Shown: positions 35,236-45,248, counted from the stretch's first letter. The stretch is 64,000 bases of DNA from Thiothrix sp. UBA5583 (GCA_002425225.1 DILV01000023.1:1-64000), one strand, 5' to 3'. Made by a program: numbers and translations. Notes: generated from the sequence alone by a model not told the origin.

Positions 35236-36034
35236 AACACTGTGTGGCCTGCATATTGTTGTTACCCGCCCCGCCCATCAGGCCGCACGCTTCTGCCAGC
35301 TTGTCGAGCAGGCTGGGGGAAAGGTCATCCCGTTTCCGGTGATGGACATTGCCCCCCCGCAAAACCCCATAGCCGCCCAAACGCTCCTGACGGGTTTGCA
35401 GGATTATGATGTAGTCATCTTCATCAGCGCCAATGCCGTTCGTTTTGGCCTGAGCCTGCTGGATGCAGCCCAACGCCAAACCTTGCAACATCTGACCTTG
35501 GGCGCTATCGGCAAACAGACCGCCGAGCAGTTGCAACAACACGGTTACAACACCAGTTTGGTTCCGCTCAGTGGCTTCACCAGCGAAGATTTTCTGGCCT
35601 TACCCGCAACCCAACAACTGGCGGGCAAACGCATCCTGATTTTTCGGGGTGAAGGTGGGCGTGAATTGCTGGCAGATAGCTTGCGTCAACGCGGGGCAAG
35701 CGTAGATTACGTGGAAGTTTACCGCCGTCTACGCCCGTCAAATGCCGCCACCCCACTGAAACAACACCACGAAAACCGGCAGCTTGATATAATCGCCATC
35801 ACCAGCAGCGAAGGTCTTTTGAACCTACTCGCATTGCTGGATAATCCTGCATGGATCAAGACGCTTCCCCTGCTGGTCGGTAGCCAGCGCATGGTGGAAA
35901 CTGCCCGGCAGGCAGGGTTCAGCACAACCCTGGTTATTGCAGACAATCCCGGCGATGAGGCCATGTTTCAAGCCCTCACGCATTGGGCACAGGAATACAA
36001 CGATGATCGACAAACCAGCCACACACCAAGCTGA
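35228..36034 (+). CDS. hemD: Uroporphyrinogen-III synthase
   Basis: 268 residues. HemD sequences diverge strongly; here the N-terminal [15 protein letters not shown], central [20 protein letters not shown] and IGKQTAEQL, and late [11 protein letters not shown] match the two-domain fold that cyclises hydroxymethylbilane with ring D inversion. Start at 35228 lies inside the hemC end (8-base overlap), so translation is coupled. Its own end overlaps hemX by 32 bases, an unusually long overlap. Confidence 0.93.
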   Translation: MPETLCGLHIVVTRPAHQAARFCQLVEQAGGKVIPFPVMDIAPPQNPIAAQTLLTGLQDYDVVIFISANAVRFGLSLLDAAQRQTLQHLTLGAIGKQTAEQLQQHGYNTSLVPLSGFTSEDFLALPATQQLAGKRILIFRGEGGRELLADSLRQRGASVDYVEVYRRLRPSNAATPLKQHHENRQLDIIAITSSEGLLNLLALLDNPAWIKTLPLLVGSQRMVETARQAGFSTTLVIADNPGDEAMFQALTHWAQEYNDDRQTSHTPS

Positions 36035-37235
36035 GCACACGACGCTGAATACGGTTGACGCCGTTGACAGTTTTGACCGCGAAACCCACAAAGCCAGACA
36101 AAAAGCCTCTGGCTCAGCCCGTTTTGCCCTGTTCCTGTCAGCTCTAGCATTATTTTTCACCACCATTGGTATTGCTGCCGGTTACAAACACTGGCAACGC
36201 ATGGATAGCAAAGCCAAGGAAAACGCGGCTGAAATCGTCAAACTGCGCGAGCAGTTGCAACAGGTTCCCAATAACGACGCAGTGGAAAACCTGCGCAAGG
36301 AAGTCACCGACAAAACCGCCCAAGCCCAAACAACCCATGAGCAAGCCATACAGGAAATGGCTCGGCTGCAAAACCAGACCCGCCAGTTTGCTGAAACGGT
36401 AGCCTCACAAGTGGAACAGGTCACATTCCTGCAAGCACGGGCGCAACAGTCTGCACAACCAGCAAGTACTAAAGACTGGCAGGTTGCTGAAGTCGAATTC
36501 TTGCTACAACTGGCTAACCGCGAATTGCACCTGAACCATAGCCCCAAAACTGCCATTGCCGCCCTGAAAGAAGCAGATGCCCTGCTGACCAAGCTGGGTT
36601 CAGTCAACTACCTTCCCGTGCGCCAGCAGATTGCCAAAGACATTTCCACACTCGAAGCGGTAGCTATCCCGGATATTGCTGGGCTGTCGCAACGCATTTC
36701 CGCCACCCTGTTGTCACTCAAGCCGCTGCCAGCCGTGGAAACCTCTGCCGAAGCCGACAAGGCAGAACCAGCAAACAAGCCGCAAGACAACATCGAGGGC
36801 AATTCCCTGTGGGCAGAATACAAACGTCAGGCACTAGAGACGTTGAATCACGCCGTCGTGGTTCGCCAGTTCGACCAGCCCTTGCAGACAGCACTGGATG
36901 CTGACGCCCGCCAGACCCTGTTCCAGTTGCTGAAACTGCGACTGGAAAGCCTGCGATTGCTGGCATTGCAGCGTGACCATACCGGCTTCCAGGCTCAAAT
37001 TGAGTTGCTAAAAGAAACCGTCGGCACATACTACCCGGAAAAGCAGGCAGAACCCTTGCTGGCGACACTGGCGGAATTTGCCAAGGAAAACCTGCAACTC
37101 CAGCTCCCGGATATTTCCGCCAGCCTCAAGCAAATGGAAAGCGCCCGTCAAGCTGAGACCGCTGCCGCCCAGCCCCCCCCATCCCCGGCCACTGAAACAG
37201 AAGCCGTACCCAAAAAAGGAGGCAAACGCGAATGA
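36003..37235 (+). CDS. hemX: HemX-like membrane protein
   Basis: 410 residues. A short N-terminal region is followed by one transmembrane helix (about 37-58), a coiled coil (about 65-150, KLREQLQQVPNNDAVENLRKE...), and a helical HemX domain with WQVAEVEFLLQLANRELHL and DAD-ARQTL. HemX is annotated as a uroporphyrinogen-III C-methyltransferase-like protein, but the fold has no methyltransferase motifs and its role in heme synthesis is unproven. A Pro/Ala-rich, Lys-rich tail ends the protein. It overlaps hemD by 32 bases and hemY by 4. Confidence 0.9.
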   Translation: MIDKPATHQAEHTTLNTVDAVDSFDRETHKARQKASGSARFALFLSALALFFTTIGIAAGYKHWQRMDSKAKENAAEIVKLREQLQQVPNNDAVENLRKEVTDKTAQAQTTHEQAIQEMARLQNQTRQFAETVASQVEQVTFLQARAQQSAQPASTKDWQVAEVEFLLQLANRELHLNHSPKTAIAALKEADALLTKLGSVNYLPVRQQIAKDISTLEAVAIPDIAGLSQRISATLLSLKPLPAVETSAEADKAEPANKPQDNIEGNSLWAEYKRQALETLNHAVVVRQFDQPLQTALDADARQTLFQLLKLRLESLRLLALQRDHTGFQAQIELLKETVGTYYPEKQAEPLLATLAEFAKENLQLQLPDISASLKQMESARQAETAAAQPPPSPATETEAVPKKGGKRE

Positions 37236-38518
37236 TCTTTTACATCATCATTCTGCTGCTACTGATTGCCGCCCTATTCTGGCTGGGGCAACTGGTTCTG
37301 TCCAACCCCGGCACAGCAGTCATTACCTGGGGGGTGTGGAGCATTGAAATGAAAACCGCCACGCTGGTCATGGCAGTAGTGGCGGCCTGCATCCTGTTTT
37401 ACATCACGATTGCATTGTTACGGCATGTGTTCAACCTGCGGAAAAATCTCAGCCGCTTGCGTGAAGCCCACTTGGGCAGCAAGGCCAGCCGCGCCCTTAC
37501 CCAGGGTCTGATCCAGTTGACCGAAGGCCACTGGGAAAAAGGCAAGAAACTGCTGATTGAACACGCCCCACACAGCGACACCCCCTTGCTGAACTACCTT
37601 GCGGCTGCCCGTGCTGCCCACATGCAGGAAGAGTATGCCCAGCGTGATGAACTGCTGAAACTGGCGATTGAAAGCGATGGCAAGGCCAATATCGCAGTAG
37701 GTGTTTCGCAGGCAGACATGCAGCTTGCCAGCGACCAGCTTGAACAAGCGCACGCCACCCTCACTCGTTTGCGGGAACTGGCTCCCAAACACCCTTATGT
37801 CCTCAAGTTGCTGGCAAAAGTCCTGTACAAACAGGAACAATGGGATGCCCTACTGGAACTGCTGCCGGAACTGATCAAGCAAAACCTGCTGAAAAACGAT
37901 GACATGCACAAGGTACAAGGCGCGACCTTGCAAGCCATGTTCCATCAGCACGCCAAAGGCAAGCAGGTCGACAAGCTGTATGCCATGTGGAAAAAACTGC
38001 CGTCAGCAGTACGTGAAACCAATGAAGCCATTCTGCTGTATGCCAAAGCATTGCATACTGCGGGAGATGATGCGGCCTGTGCCAGCCTGCTCGGCAGCAG
38101 CCTGAACAAACATTGGCATGACGGTCTGGCTGACCTGTACGGGCGCATCCAGCATCACAGCCTCGCCAACACCATCCAGCAAGCCGAGAAATGGCAACTG
38201 GCACGCCCCGACAACAACCCTGCCCTATTGCTGCTGCTGGCACGCCTGTACAACCAGCAAAAGCTGTGGGGGATGGCAAAACACTATTTTGAGGCCAGCC
38301 TTAATCAGGCACCCAATGCGGAAGGCTATCTGGAACTGGCTGAACTGCTGGAAACCATGAATGAAGCAGACAACGCACAGCACTGTTACCGTATGGGCTT
38401 GCGTTACAGCATCCGTCAGGAAGGTGAAAAGCTGAATCTGGCCCCAACCCGACGCCCGCAGACAAATCCGCAGGCGTCCAAGGTAGAAGCGCCGGTAACG
38501 CCTTACAACGGCTTATAA
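37232..38518 (+). CDS. hemY: HemY-like TPR membrane protein
   Basis: 428 residues. Two transmembrane helices (about 1-22 and 42-65) precede a TPR-type helical region (about 90-390). The start, FYIIILLLLIAALFWLGQLVLSNPG, is typical of proteobacterial HemY (not the Bacillus oxidase of that name). It is found after HemX in hemCDXY operons; function suggested in heme synthesis or membrane organisation. ATGA overlap with hemX. It ends with 6 bases overlapping the convergent malic enzyme gene. Confidence 0.92.
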   Translation: MIFYIIILLLLIAALFWLGQLVLSNPGTAVITWGVWSIEMKTATLVMAVVAACILFYITIALLRHVFNLRKNLSRLREAHLGSKASRALTQGLIQLTEGHWEKGKKLLIEHAPHSDTPLLNYLAAARAAHMQEEYAQRDELLKLAIESDGKANIAVGVSQADMQLASDQLEQAHATLTRLRELAPKHPYVLKLLAKVLYKQEQWDALLELLPELIKQNLLKNDDMHKVQGATLQAMFHQHAKGKQVDKLYAMWKKLPSAVRETNEAILLYAKALHTAGDDAACASLLGSSLNKHWHDGLADLYGRIQHHSLANTIQQAEKWQLARPDNNPALLLLLARLYNQQKLWGMAKHYFEASLNQAPNAEGYLELAELLETMNEADNAQHCYRMGLRYSIRQEGEKLNLAPTRRPQTNPQASKVEAPVTPYNGL

Positions 38519-39736
38519 CGGCAGACGGGCAACACCACTGTCAACAGCCGCTTTGGCAACGGCTGTTGGCACACGCTCACGTAGACGCTGGTCGAATGGT
38601 TTGGGAATGATGTAATCCTTGCCAAACGACAGGCTTTCCAGATTATAGGCAGCCAATACATCCGCAGGCACAGGTTCGCGAGCCAGCTCCGCCAGTGCGT
38701 ACACGGCTGCTTTCAGCATGTCGATATTGATGCAACGCGCACGTACATCCAGCGCCCCACGGAACAGGAACGGAAAACCCAGCACGTTGTTGATCTGGTT
38801 AGGGTAGTCGCTGCGCCCGGTCGCCATCAGCAAGTCATCACGAGCAGCCAATGCTGTTGCAGGCGCGATTTCCGGGTCAGGGTTGGAAAGGGCAAACACA
38901 ATCGGGTTGGCTGCCATGCTGTTGAGCATGTCCACACTCAGCACATTCGGGCCAGACAAACCGATGAACACATCAGCACCATTGCAAGCGTCCGCCAGTG
39001 TGTGCTTGTCGGTTTCTACCGCGTAGTCACGCTTGAAACTGTTCAGATCAGTACGACCGGTGTGCAAGACACCCTTACTGTCCACCATCAACAGTTTTTG
39101 CTTGTCAGCTCCCAGCGCAGACAACAGGTTCATGGAAGCAATACCCGCCGCACCTGCACCCACGCAAACAATGTTCACGTCAGCCAGTTTCTTGCCCTGG
39201 ATTTCCAGCGCATTCATCAAACCTGCGGAAATAATGACGGCAGTGCCGTGCTGGTCATCGTGGAATACCGGAATGTCGAGCATCTCCTGCAAACGCTTTT
39301 CGATCTCGAAACAACGTGGCGCAGAAATGTCTTCCAGATTGATGCCGCCGAATGTTACCGCAATGTTTTTTACGACGGTAATAAATTCTTCAACATCCTG
39401 GGTGCTGACTTCAATATCAAACACGTCGATGTCAGCAAAGCGTTTGAACAGGACGCCTTTGCCTTCCATGACGGGTTTGCCTGCCAGTGCGCCCACATTG
39501 CCAAGACCCAATACCGCAGAGCCATCAGAAATGACAGCTACCAAGTTGCCCTTGCCAGTATATTGGTAGGCAGTTTCGGCATCCTTGTGGATTTCGCGCA
39601 CAGGCTCAGCAACCCCTGGTGTATAAGCCAGCGACAAATCACGCTGGGTCAGGGTTGGCTTGGTGATTTCCGTGGCAATTTTGCCTGGGCGCGGTTCTGC
39701 GTGATATTTCAACGCATCTTCTTTTAATGTTGACAT
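38513..39736 (-). CDS. Malic enzyme, short NAD(P)-dependent form
   Basis: 407 residues. The malic domain begins ALKYHAEPRPGKIATEITKPTLTQRDLSLAYTPGVAEP and includes ADIDVFDIEV; the NAD-binding domain has GAGAAGIASMNLL and ALSNPDPEIAP. It decarboxylates malate to pyruvate, yielding NAD(P)H. Many proteobacterial MaeB enzymes carry an extra phosphotransacetylase domain at the C-terminus; this one lacks it (about 760 versus 407 residues), so it is the short form. Cofactor specificity cannot be told reliably. Convergent with hemY, six bases overlapping. Confidence 0.9.
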   Translation of the reverse strand: MSTLKEDALKYHAEPRPGKIATEITKPTLTQRDLSLAYTPGVAEPVREIHKDAETAYQYTGKGNLVAVISDGSAVLGLGNVGALAGKPVMEGKGVLFKRFADIDVFDIEVSTQDVEEFITVVKNIAVTFGGINLEDISAPRCFEIEKRLQEMLDIPVFHDDQHGTAVIISAGLMNALEIQGKKLADVNIVCVGAGAAGIASMNLLSALGADKQKLLMVDSKGVLHTGRTDLNSFKRDYAVETDKHTLADACNGADVFIGLSGPNVLSVDMLNSMAANPIVFALSNPDPEIAPATALAARDDLLMATGRSDYPNQINNVLGFPFLFRGALDVRARCINIDMLKAAVYALAELAREPVPADVLAAYNLESLSFGKDYIIPKPFDQRLRERVPTAVAKAAVDSGVARLPL

Positions 39737-39798
39737 GGCTCCTCCGCCAGTTTGATTCCGGTTGAAAAATGACTCTCTAACTGTTGTGCGTTGGGTTG

Positions 39799-40782
39799 TT
39801 ATTGTATGGTCTTCACTAACTGGCCTGGACGCGGCTCTCCATCTGGGAACATGCCATTCAGGACGCGCAAGTGCATGGCTGCATTGTTGCGCAATCGGCT
39901 GGTCAGTGCCAGTGTATTGAAATTATCGCCAGGACGGGTATTCAGCAAACGCACCAGCGCGACCTGCCCATTACCCAAGGGCAAACGCAAGCCATCAAGC
40001 TGGCGTAAGTAAGACTCATGCCCCGGATCACGCCGCCCGCCACCGTATTGCCTTGCCTGACCAATCAACTGCTGCAAACGCTGGTCATTGCTCGGGTGAG
40101 TGGACAACAAATCACGGTAAGGCTCTGAACCGCCGCCAGTAAACTGATCATAGGCTTGCAGGGTCGCAATCACATTGACCATGTAGGAAGGGTCATAACC
40201 GGCACGGGCCAGGTATTCTGCCGCCAAACCATCAGCCTGCAATTCTTGGTCACGCCCGTATTTGCGCAGCCCAATCTCGCCTAGGGCATTGATCAGTTCT
40301 TCATTGCCCAGCTTTTCTGCCAGTACACTAGTCAGGACTGACCCGACCGCACCCCATGATGCCTGACTGACATTGTGCCTAGCTGCCACGTGACCAATTT
40401 CATGCGCCAGCACACCCGCAAGTTCCGCTTCCGAATTCAGGTAAGCCATCAGCCCGGTAGTGATGTAGATATAGCCACCCGGCAGGGCGAAAGCATTAAC
40501 TGCGGGGTCATCCTGCACCGTGAAATGATAACGCAGGTTATTACGATGGCTTTGTGCTGCCATCGTCTGCCCGATGCGGCTGACATAAGCCTGTATGGCT
40601 GCATCACGGTAAGGAGGACTTTTCGCCAGAATTTCCTGATGAGCCTGCTGCCCGGCAATGACTTCATCCTGCTCCGACATCAAGGCAAACTGCTTTTCAC
40701 CGGACACGGGGTTAGCGGAACATCCCGCCAGCAAGACTGATGCTGACAAGAGAATACTTGTAAAAATGCCTGTAACGCGCAC
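39799..40782 (-). CDS. M48-family metalloprotease lipoprotein (LoiP/YfgC-like)
   Basis: 327 residues. The lipobox LLAGC (Cys about 20) anchors it, then a zinc protease domain with HEIGHVAARH (HExxH) and a downstream Glu in DQELQADGLA. The CDS reads GTG at 40782; the upstream sequence GGAGAG and the immediate signal sequence VTGIFTSILLSAS favour it over the longer frame. These periplasmic proteases take part in outer-membrane protein quality control (BepA, LoiP). C-terminal part is shorter than BepA, with no TPR region. Confidence 0.85.
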   Translation of the reverse strand: MRVTGIFTSILLSASVLLAGCSANPVSGEKQFALMSEQDEVIAGQQAHQEILAKSPPYRDAAIQAYVSRIGQTMAAQSHRNNLRYHFTVQDDPAVNAFALPGGYIYITTGLMAYLNSEAELAGVLAHEIGHVAARHNVSQASWGAVGSVLTSVLAEKLGNEELINALGEIGLRKYGRDQELQADGLAAEYLARAGYDPSYMVNVIATLQAYDQFTGGGSEPYRDLLSTHPSNDQRLQQLIGQARQYGGGRRDPGHESYLRQLDGLRLPLGNGQVALVRLLNTRPGDNFNTLALTSRLRNNAAMHLRVLNGMFPDGEPRPGQLVKTIQ

Positions 40783-40800
40783 GTCTACTCTCCATCCTGC

Positions 40801-40831
40801 AAACAAAAAAGGCGCCCATCGAGAGCGCCTT
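40801..40831 (-). terminator. Rho-independent terminator after rpmE2
   Basis: On the minus strand, AAGGCGC / GCGCCTT stem with a 9-base loop is followed by TTTTTG. It lies 38 bases beyond the rpmE2 stop and just before the protease start, separating the two transcripts. Confidence 0.8.
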
Positions 40832-40868
40832 CCAATAATTGCATGAATCCGTTGCAATCTGCCAGCAA

Positions 40869-41117
40869 TTACTTGCCGCGAGCGTAACGGTTCTTGAATT
40901 TTTCAACACGACCAGCCGTAGTGGAAATAGCCTGCTTGCCGGTATAGAACGGGTGGGACTGGCTGGAAATTTCCACCTTGATCAGTGGGTATTCCTTGCC
41001 ATCTTCCCAGGCAATGCTGTCTTTGGTCGCTGTTGTGGAGCGGGTCAGGAACGCGAAGCCGCTAGTCATGTCTTGAAAGACGACTTCTCTGTAATTAGGG
41101 TGAATGCCGGGCTTCAT
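40869..41117 (-). CDS. rpmE2: Ribosomal protein L31 type B
   Basis: 82 residues, with [28 protein letters not shown] and SHPFYTGKQ...[12 protein letters not shown]. There are no cysteines, so this is the zinc-free C-minus form, which replaces zinc-binding L31 when zinc is scarce in many bacteria. The start at 41117 is the standard N-terminus. No copy of the TGCAA-N5-TTGCA motif from the zinc cluster is visible in the 52 bases upstream. Confidence 0.96.
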   Translation of the reverse strand: MKPGIHPNYREVVFQDMTSGFAFLTRSTTATKDSIAWEDGKEYPLIKVEISSQSHPFYTGKQAISTTAGRVEKFKNRYARGK

Positions 41118-41169
41118 GTTGAAATCCTCAAAATGTATTCGTATGTGCGAAAAGCGCAGCATCTTACAG

Positions 41170-41862
41170 TTAATTGATTGAAAGTTCAATCTCAGCCTGC
41201 ACATTCACTTGCAGGTTTTGCTTGCCACCTTCCAGTGACGGTGGAGCAGGCGCACCAGCAGCCTCCATAGCTGCCATGCGGTACATGGGCTGCGGGAAAT
41301 CATTGCCTACCGATTGCACATCCAGCCGCACGACCCGGTATTCTGCCCGCCCCATCCCCGTCTTGAGCTGTTCGGCACGATCCTTGAAGTTTTTCAATGC
41401 CTGGTCGATCAGGGCTTTTTCGGTTTCAGCCTGCATTTCCGGGGAAACACTGTAGTTGATACCTTCGATTCGCAATTTTTCCTGCAACTTGCCCAGTAAG
41501 CCACTCAATACCTTGCTGTCCTTGCTTTTGAGCTGGATGCTCTGGCGTACCTGCCAACCACTGATACGCCCATCGGCATACACCGGATTGGTGGTGTAAT
41601 TAAGGGTACGGCTTTCCACGGCACTTTCCTGTTTGGCAATAGCCATCGCCCAGGTAATAGCCTGATTGACTGCATCAGCCATTGCTACCGTATCCTGCCC
41701 TTGCTGCTCGGCATACAACACTGCACTCAGCACATCATTGGGCACTTCTTTGGCTGCATTGACGGAAAAGGCTACACGGTCATACACAGGCTTGCTCTCC
41801 TCGGCATGGGCGGCATTCAGGGCAAACATGCCCAACAGCAAGGCGGCGAGTTGTTTTTTCAT
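41170..41862 (-). CDS. SIMPL (DUF541) periplasmic protein
   Basis: 230 residues with a signal peptide (about 1-20, ending AAHA). The SIMPL domain features [18 protein letters not shown], the repeated patterns of alternating hydrophobics, [15 protein letters not shown], and a C-terminal LNVQVEL-like [13 protein letters not shown]. The family forms oligomeric rings in the periplasm or outer membrane, of unknown job. Start at 41862 has CAGGAGA. Monocistronic to appearance. Confidence 0.82.
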   Translation of the reverse strand: MKKQLAALLLGMFALNAAHAEESKPVYDRVAFSVNAAKEVPNDVLSAVLYAEQQGQDTVAMADAVNQAITWAMAIAKQESAVESRTLNYTTNPVYADGRISGWQVRQSIQLKSKDSKVLSGLLGKLQEKLRIEGINYSVSPEMQAETEKALIDQALKNFKDRAEQLKTGMGRAEYRVVRLDVQSVGNDFPQPMYRMAAMEAAGAPAPPSLEGGKQNLQVNVQAEIELSIN

Positions 41863-41948
41863 GATAATTCTCCTGATCAGGACAAAGTTTCTTCCTGCCC
41901 GGTTGGACAAACCACAGGCAGGAAGTTCATATCAGGAGTGTAGATGGC

Positions 41949-42464
41949 TTAGAAATTATCGGTGGAGGTAAACAGACCGACGCGCAGATCCTTGGCCGTA
42001 TAAATTTCACGCCCGTCCACTTCAAGACTGCCATCCGCAATACCCATCACCAGTTTGCGGGTGATGACCCGACTCAGATCAATCTTGTAAGTCACTTTCT
42101 TGGCCTTCGGCAGCACCTGACCGAAGAATTTGACTTCACCAACGCCAAGTGCACGCCCATGACCGGGGCTACCCAACCAAGCCAGATAGAAACCAACCAT
42201 TTGCCACATGGCATCCAGCCCCAAACAACCAGGCATCACCGGGTCGCCGGGAAAGTGGCAATCGAAAAACCACAAGTCAGGCGTCACATCCAGTTCCGCC
42301 AGAATCTGCCCTTTGCCGTATTTACCACCCTCATCGCTGATATGCAGGATACGATCCATCATCAGCATGTTGGGCGTAGGCAACTGGGCATTGCCAGGGC
42401 CGAACATTTCGCCATGACCACATTGCAGGAGTTCTTCACGGTTAAAACTGGATTGTCTGGACAT
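41949..42464 (-). CDS. fabA: 3-Hydroxydecanoyl-ACP dehydratase/isomerase
   Basis: 171 residues, the usual length. Active site residues are visible in [15 protein letters not shown] (catalytic His) and [15 protein letters not shown] (catalytic Asp). FabA dehydrates 3-hydroxydecanoyl-ACP and isomerises the product, starting anaerobic unsaturated fatty acid synthesis. Its usual partner fabB is not next to it here. Confidence 0.97.
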   Translation of the reverse strand: MSRQSSFNREELLQCGHGEMFGPGNAQLPTPNMLMMDRILHISDEGGKYGKGQILAELDVTPDLWFFDCHFPGDPVMPGCLGLDAMWQMVGFYLAWLGSPGHGRALGVGEVKFFGQVLPKAKKVTYKIDLSRVITRKLVMGIADGSLEVDGREIYTAKDLRVGLFTSTDNF

Positions 42465-42512
42465 AAAGCAAGCTCAAAAATTGTCGTAAAAGCCCGGATT
42501 GTAACGGAATAT

Positions 42513-43370
42513 TCATGTTAACGCATAATCTGTTGCCAAACCGATGAAAACCGCCATTCCCAACCAGTGGTTATTCAGGAACGCCTGCAAGCTGGGCAAG
42601 GGTTCCCGGTTGCGTATCAGCCACTGTTGGTAAATGGCAAACCCGGCTGCCAACAACAATCCTGCCCAGAACCACAGCCCACGCCCCGCCAGATAGCCCA
42701 CTAGCCCGAGTAGCAACAAGGTGAATACCTGCAAGACACCGATTACCCAGCGGTCATGTTGACCAAACAGGATGGCGGATGATTTCACCCCGATCTTCAG
42801 ATCATCCTCCCGGTCACACATGGCATACATGGTGTCATAAGCCGTCGTCCACAACAGCGCCGCCACAAATAGCAACCATGCCAGTAAGGGCGGCATTTCC
42901 CCGCTGATTGCAGTAAACGCCATCGGAATTGCCCAAGCAAACGCAGCCCCCAAATGCACCTGGGGCAAATGGTGAAAACGTTTCATGAACGGGTAAGTTG
43001 CAGCCAGCAAAACAGCCACCAATGACAATGCGATAGTCAGACCATTCAGCAACAGAGCTAGCAGAAAAGCAACCAGTGACAGCACCAGAAACACACCCAG
43101 CGCCTCTTTGGCGGTGATCAGCCCGGCAGCCAGCGGGCGGGTTTTGGTACGGGCAACATGCGGGTCAAAATCACGGTCTGCGTAGTCATTGATGGCGCAT
43201 CCAGCAGAGCGCATCAACACCACTCCGGCGACAAACACCAGTAGAATGGTAGTGTCCGGTACACCTTGCGCCGCAATCCACAGCGCCCACAAGGTCGGCC
43301 ACAATAACAGATAAATGCCGATGGGCCGATCCAGTCGCACCAACAGGGCGTAATACCGCAGCTTTTCCAT
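42513..43370 (-). CDS. ubiA: 4-Hydroxybenzoate polyprenyltransferase
   Basis: 285 residues with about eight to nine transmembrane helices. Both Asp-rich prenyl-diphosphate motifs are present: NDYADRDFD near residue 65 and YAMCDREDD near 190. It attaches the polyprenyl tail to 4-hydroxybenzoate in ubiquinone synthesis. ATG at 43370 overlaps the ferredoxin stop as TGATG; a GTG three bases upstream is an alternative. There is no ubiC next to it. Confidence 0.95.
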   Translation of the reverse strand: MEKLRYYALLVRLDRPIGIYLLLWPTLWALWIAAQGVPDTTILLVFVAGVVLMRSAGCAINDYADRDFDPHVARTKTRPLAAGLITAKEALGVFLVLSLVAFLLALLLNGLTIALSLVAVLLAATYPFMKRFHHLPQVHLGAAFAWAIPMAFTAISGEMPPLLAWLLFVAALLWTTAYDTMYAMCDREDDLKIGVKSSAILFGQHDRWVIGVLQVFTLLLLGLVGYLAGRGLWFWAGLLLAAGFAIYQQWLIRNREPLPSLQAFLNNHWLGMAVFIGLATDYALT

Positions 43371-43687
43371 CACACCGGGTCAAGCATCAGGCGTTCAACC
43401 GGCTTGCCATTTTGCAAATGGCTTTCAATGATTTCGTCGATGTCTTCCTTGTCCACCCACGTATACCAGATAGCCTCCGGGTAAACGACTACTACCGGGC
43501 CTTCAGCACAACGGTTCAGGCAACCGGCGGAATTGATACGGGATTTGCCATCCTTGTGCAAGCCCAGCTCCTTGGTACGCTGCTTGGCATAATCGCGCAT
43601 GGCCTGCGCATCAAAACTGGCACAACAGGCTTCCCCGTTGGCACGCTGGTTAGTACAGAAAAAGACGTGATGTTGGTAGTAACTCAT
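43370..43687 (-). CDS. Thioredoxin-like [2Fe-2S] ferredoxin
   Basis: 105 residues. It matches the thioredoxin-fold 2Fe-2S ferredoxin group by [15 protein letters not shown] and [16 protein letters not shown]. The four cysteines C-x(n)-C ... C-x3-C bind the cluster. Such proteins are small cytoplasmic electron carriers or cluster donors. Start at 43687 gives the family N-terminus [10 protein letters not shown]; the frame upstream is a leader. Its stop overlaps ubiA, so the two are co-translated. Confidence 0.88.
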   Translation of the reverse strand: MSYYQHHVFFCTNQRANGEACCASFDAQAMRDYAKQRTKELGLHKDGKSRINSAGCLNRCAEGPVVVVYPEAIWYTWVDKEDIDEIIESHLQNGKPVERLMLDPV

Positions 43688-43750
43688 TGGGTAAACGGCT
43701 TGCCATAATGAACATGGCGGAATTATGCCAGAGACAGGATACCCTTCAAA

Positions 43751-43777
43751 CAAAACAGGGCGGAAATCTCCGCCCTG
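43751..43777 (-). terminator. Rho-independent terminator after the Met/Ala-rich lipoprotein gene
   Basis: Perfect 9-bp stem CAGGGCGGA / TCCGCCCTG with a 4-base loop; on the minus strand it is followed by TTTTGTTTG. It separates the small lipoprotein gene from the ferredoxin gene. Confidence 0.85.
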
Positions 43778-43809
43778 TCGTGCAATCAGTCAGCCAAACG
43801 GCTGGAAGA

Positions 43810-44049
43810 TCACTTTGGAGCAGCAGGTGCAGCAGCAGGCGCGGCTGGAGCAGCAGGTGCGGCTGGAGCAGCAGCAGGTGCAGCTTGACCGGCCATGCCA
43901 GACATACCGCCCATACCAGACATACCGCTCATGCCTTGTTGTGCTGGAGCAGCAGCGTCTTTCTTAGGAGCTTCAGCAGCTTTTTCACCACAAGCAGTCA
44001 GAGCGAATGCAGCCAGCAGGGCAGCGATCAGCACACGATATTGAGTCAT
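43810..44049 (-). CDS. Small Met/Ala/Pro-rich lipoprotein
   Basis: 79 residues. N-terminal MTQYRVLIAALLAAFALTAC is a lipoprotein signal (Cys20). The mature part is EKAAEAPKKDAAAPAQQ, then MSGMSGMGGMSGM and Ala-Pro repeats (AAPAAAPAAPAAP). The Met-Gly-Ser run could bind copper or be a flexible linker; no family recognised. GGAG lies 9-12 bases upstream. Single gene with its own terminator. Confidence 0.75.
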   Translation of the reverse strand: MTQYRVLIAALLAAFALTACGEKAAEAPKKDAAAPAQQGMSGMSGMGGMSGMAGQAAPAAAPAAPAAPAAPAAAPAAPK

Positions 44050-44260
44050 TTCAAAAATCTCCACAAAAAAATATTGTATGAATCTAAAAACCAGCGGGAC
44101 GTGGTCTGAAGCCCCGTCTGTCATGACAACGGCATAACCCGCCATCACTATTTTCGGGAGTCACCTGCCTATCCCTGTCAGGGAACCCCACGTTGATAAT
44201 GCTAGCACTCTTTCCTGATTTTTGTATAAGTTTTTTAGAAAACCTTAATATAGAGCAAGG

Positions 44261-44611
44261 TCAGACATCCCTGCTCCGCAGGCAGGTCAACACGCCGTTG
44301 ACACTAGCCCCTTGCTCCATCAGGACTTCGCTATAATGGACATTACCAACAATCTCGGCCGTAGACTTCAGGGAAATCCGCCGGGACGCAAACACGTCGC
44401 CTGCAATCCTGCCTGCGACAACCACGACAGGCGCCCTGATTTCACCGGTGATCTCACTACCTTCCTGCAAATAGAGCGCAGCATCGGAATCAGTCGGCGC
44501 GACTATATTACCATTGATACGCCCTTGCACATACAAATCACCGTTAAATGAAACATCACCAACGATGTCAATGTCTTGCTCCAGCAGGGAAGATGTTTTC
44601 CTGGTACTCAT
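44261..44611 (-). CDS. Bactofilin family cytoskeletal protein
   Basis: 116 residues. The polymer-forming DUF583 pattern of short beta-turn repeats is seen from DIVGDVSFNGDLYVQGRINGNI through ITGEIRAPVVVVAGRIAGDVFASRRISLKSTAEIVGNVHY. Bactofilins polymerise without nucleotide into filaments that position proteins at the cell pole or envelope. Divergent from the GTPase cluster. Tail is short (VLTCLRSRDV). Confidence 0.92.
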   Translation of the reverse strand: MSTRKTSSLLEQDIDIVGDVSFNGDLYVQGRINGNIVAPTDSDAALYLQEGSEITGEIRAPVVVVAGRIAGDVFASRRISLKSTAEIVGNVHYSEVLMEQGASVNGVLTCLRSRDV

Positions 44612-44679
44612 GAATACTGCCTTATGTTTGATCCTGAAAGGTGGTCACAAGATAGTAGCAGCACTTCACGGACAAGACA

Positions 44680-45069
44680 TCAGGATTTGGCACGCAAAGA
44701 TTCCAGTTCACGCTCAAGTACCTGGATGGTATCGTCACGTACCTGCAAATCTTCCAGCAATGCCTGCGCCCGAATTTCTGCCGTTTCCAGACGCTCCAGT
44801 ATCCCGTCATCAATATGATCGGTGCTATCGTAGCGTGACTGAAGTTTTTCGGCTCGTTCCTCCATGTCTTTCAACTCGCGGCGGAGAGTGGCATTGTCAC
44901 GGTGGCACTGTTCCAGACGGAAACGGGCATCGAACGGGTTATCCGGCAGTTCATTGAAGGGGGATCGTTCCCGGTCTGGGGTTTTACCCCGAACCCACCA
45001 GCCTACAGCAACCCCAAGGGCTGCTGCCAATACAAGAAGAAATCCAATTTGTATCATCAAATATATCAT
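44680..45069 (-). CDS. Single-pass membrane protein with coiled coil (VGWW type)
   Basis: 129 residues. One N-terminal helix (about 6-27, ending GVAVGWWVRGK) is followed by a long charged coiled coil (about 55-128). The helix ending VGWW recurs at the start of the protein at 52452. No family known to me. Start at 45069 has GGGAG 9 bases upstream. Likely co-transcribed with the bactofilin gene 68 bases downstream. Confidence 0.7.
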   Translation of the reverse strand: MIYLMIQIGFLLVLAAALGVAVGWWVRGKTPDRERSPFNELPDNPFDARFRLEQCHRDNATLRRELKDMEERAEKLQSRYDSTDHIDDGILERLETAEIRAQALLEDLQVRDDTIQVLERELESLRAKS

Positions 45070-45248
45070 CAAGCTACTCCCTGCGCTTCCTTCGCATGAA
45101 TATTCTAGCAGTATCATACAGGTAGAGTGTGTCACCTTTCATCTGAAAAAGGCAGTCTGCACAACTTTATAGTCTATGATCAAAAAAACTTCTGATATAT
45201 GCTCAGAAATCAACTATAAAGAGTACGTATTTTTAGCGGTCACATACT

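Noticed and set aside
40869..41117. Zur control of rpmE2
   Set aside because: Common for zinc-free L31 genes, but no copy of the local TGCAA-N5-TTGCA motif or classical Zur box was seen upstream.
44050..44260. Possible riboswitch in the leader of the Met-rich lipoprotein gene
   Set aside because: Some G- and C-rich complementarity exists, but no known aptamer pattern or strong stem was found.
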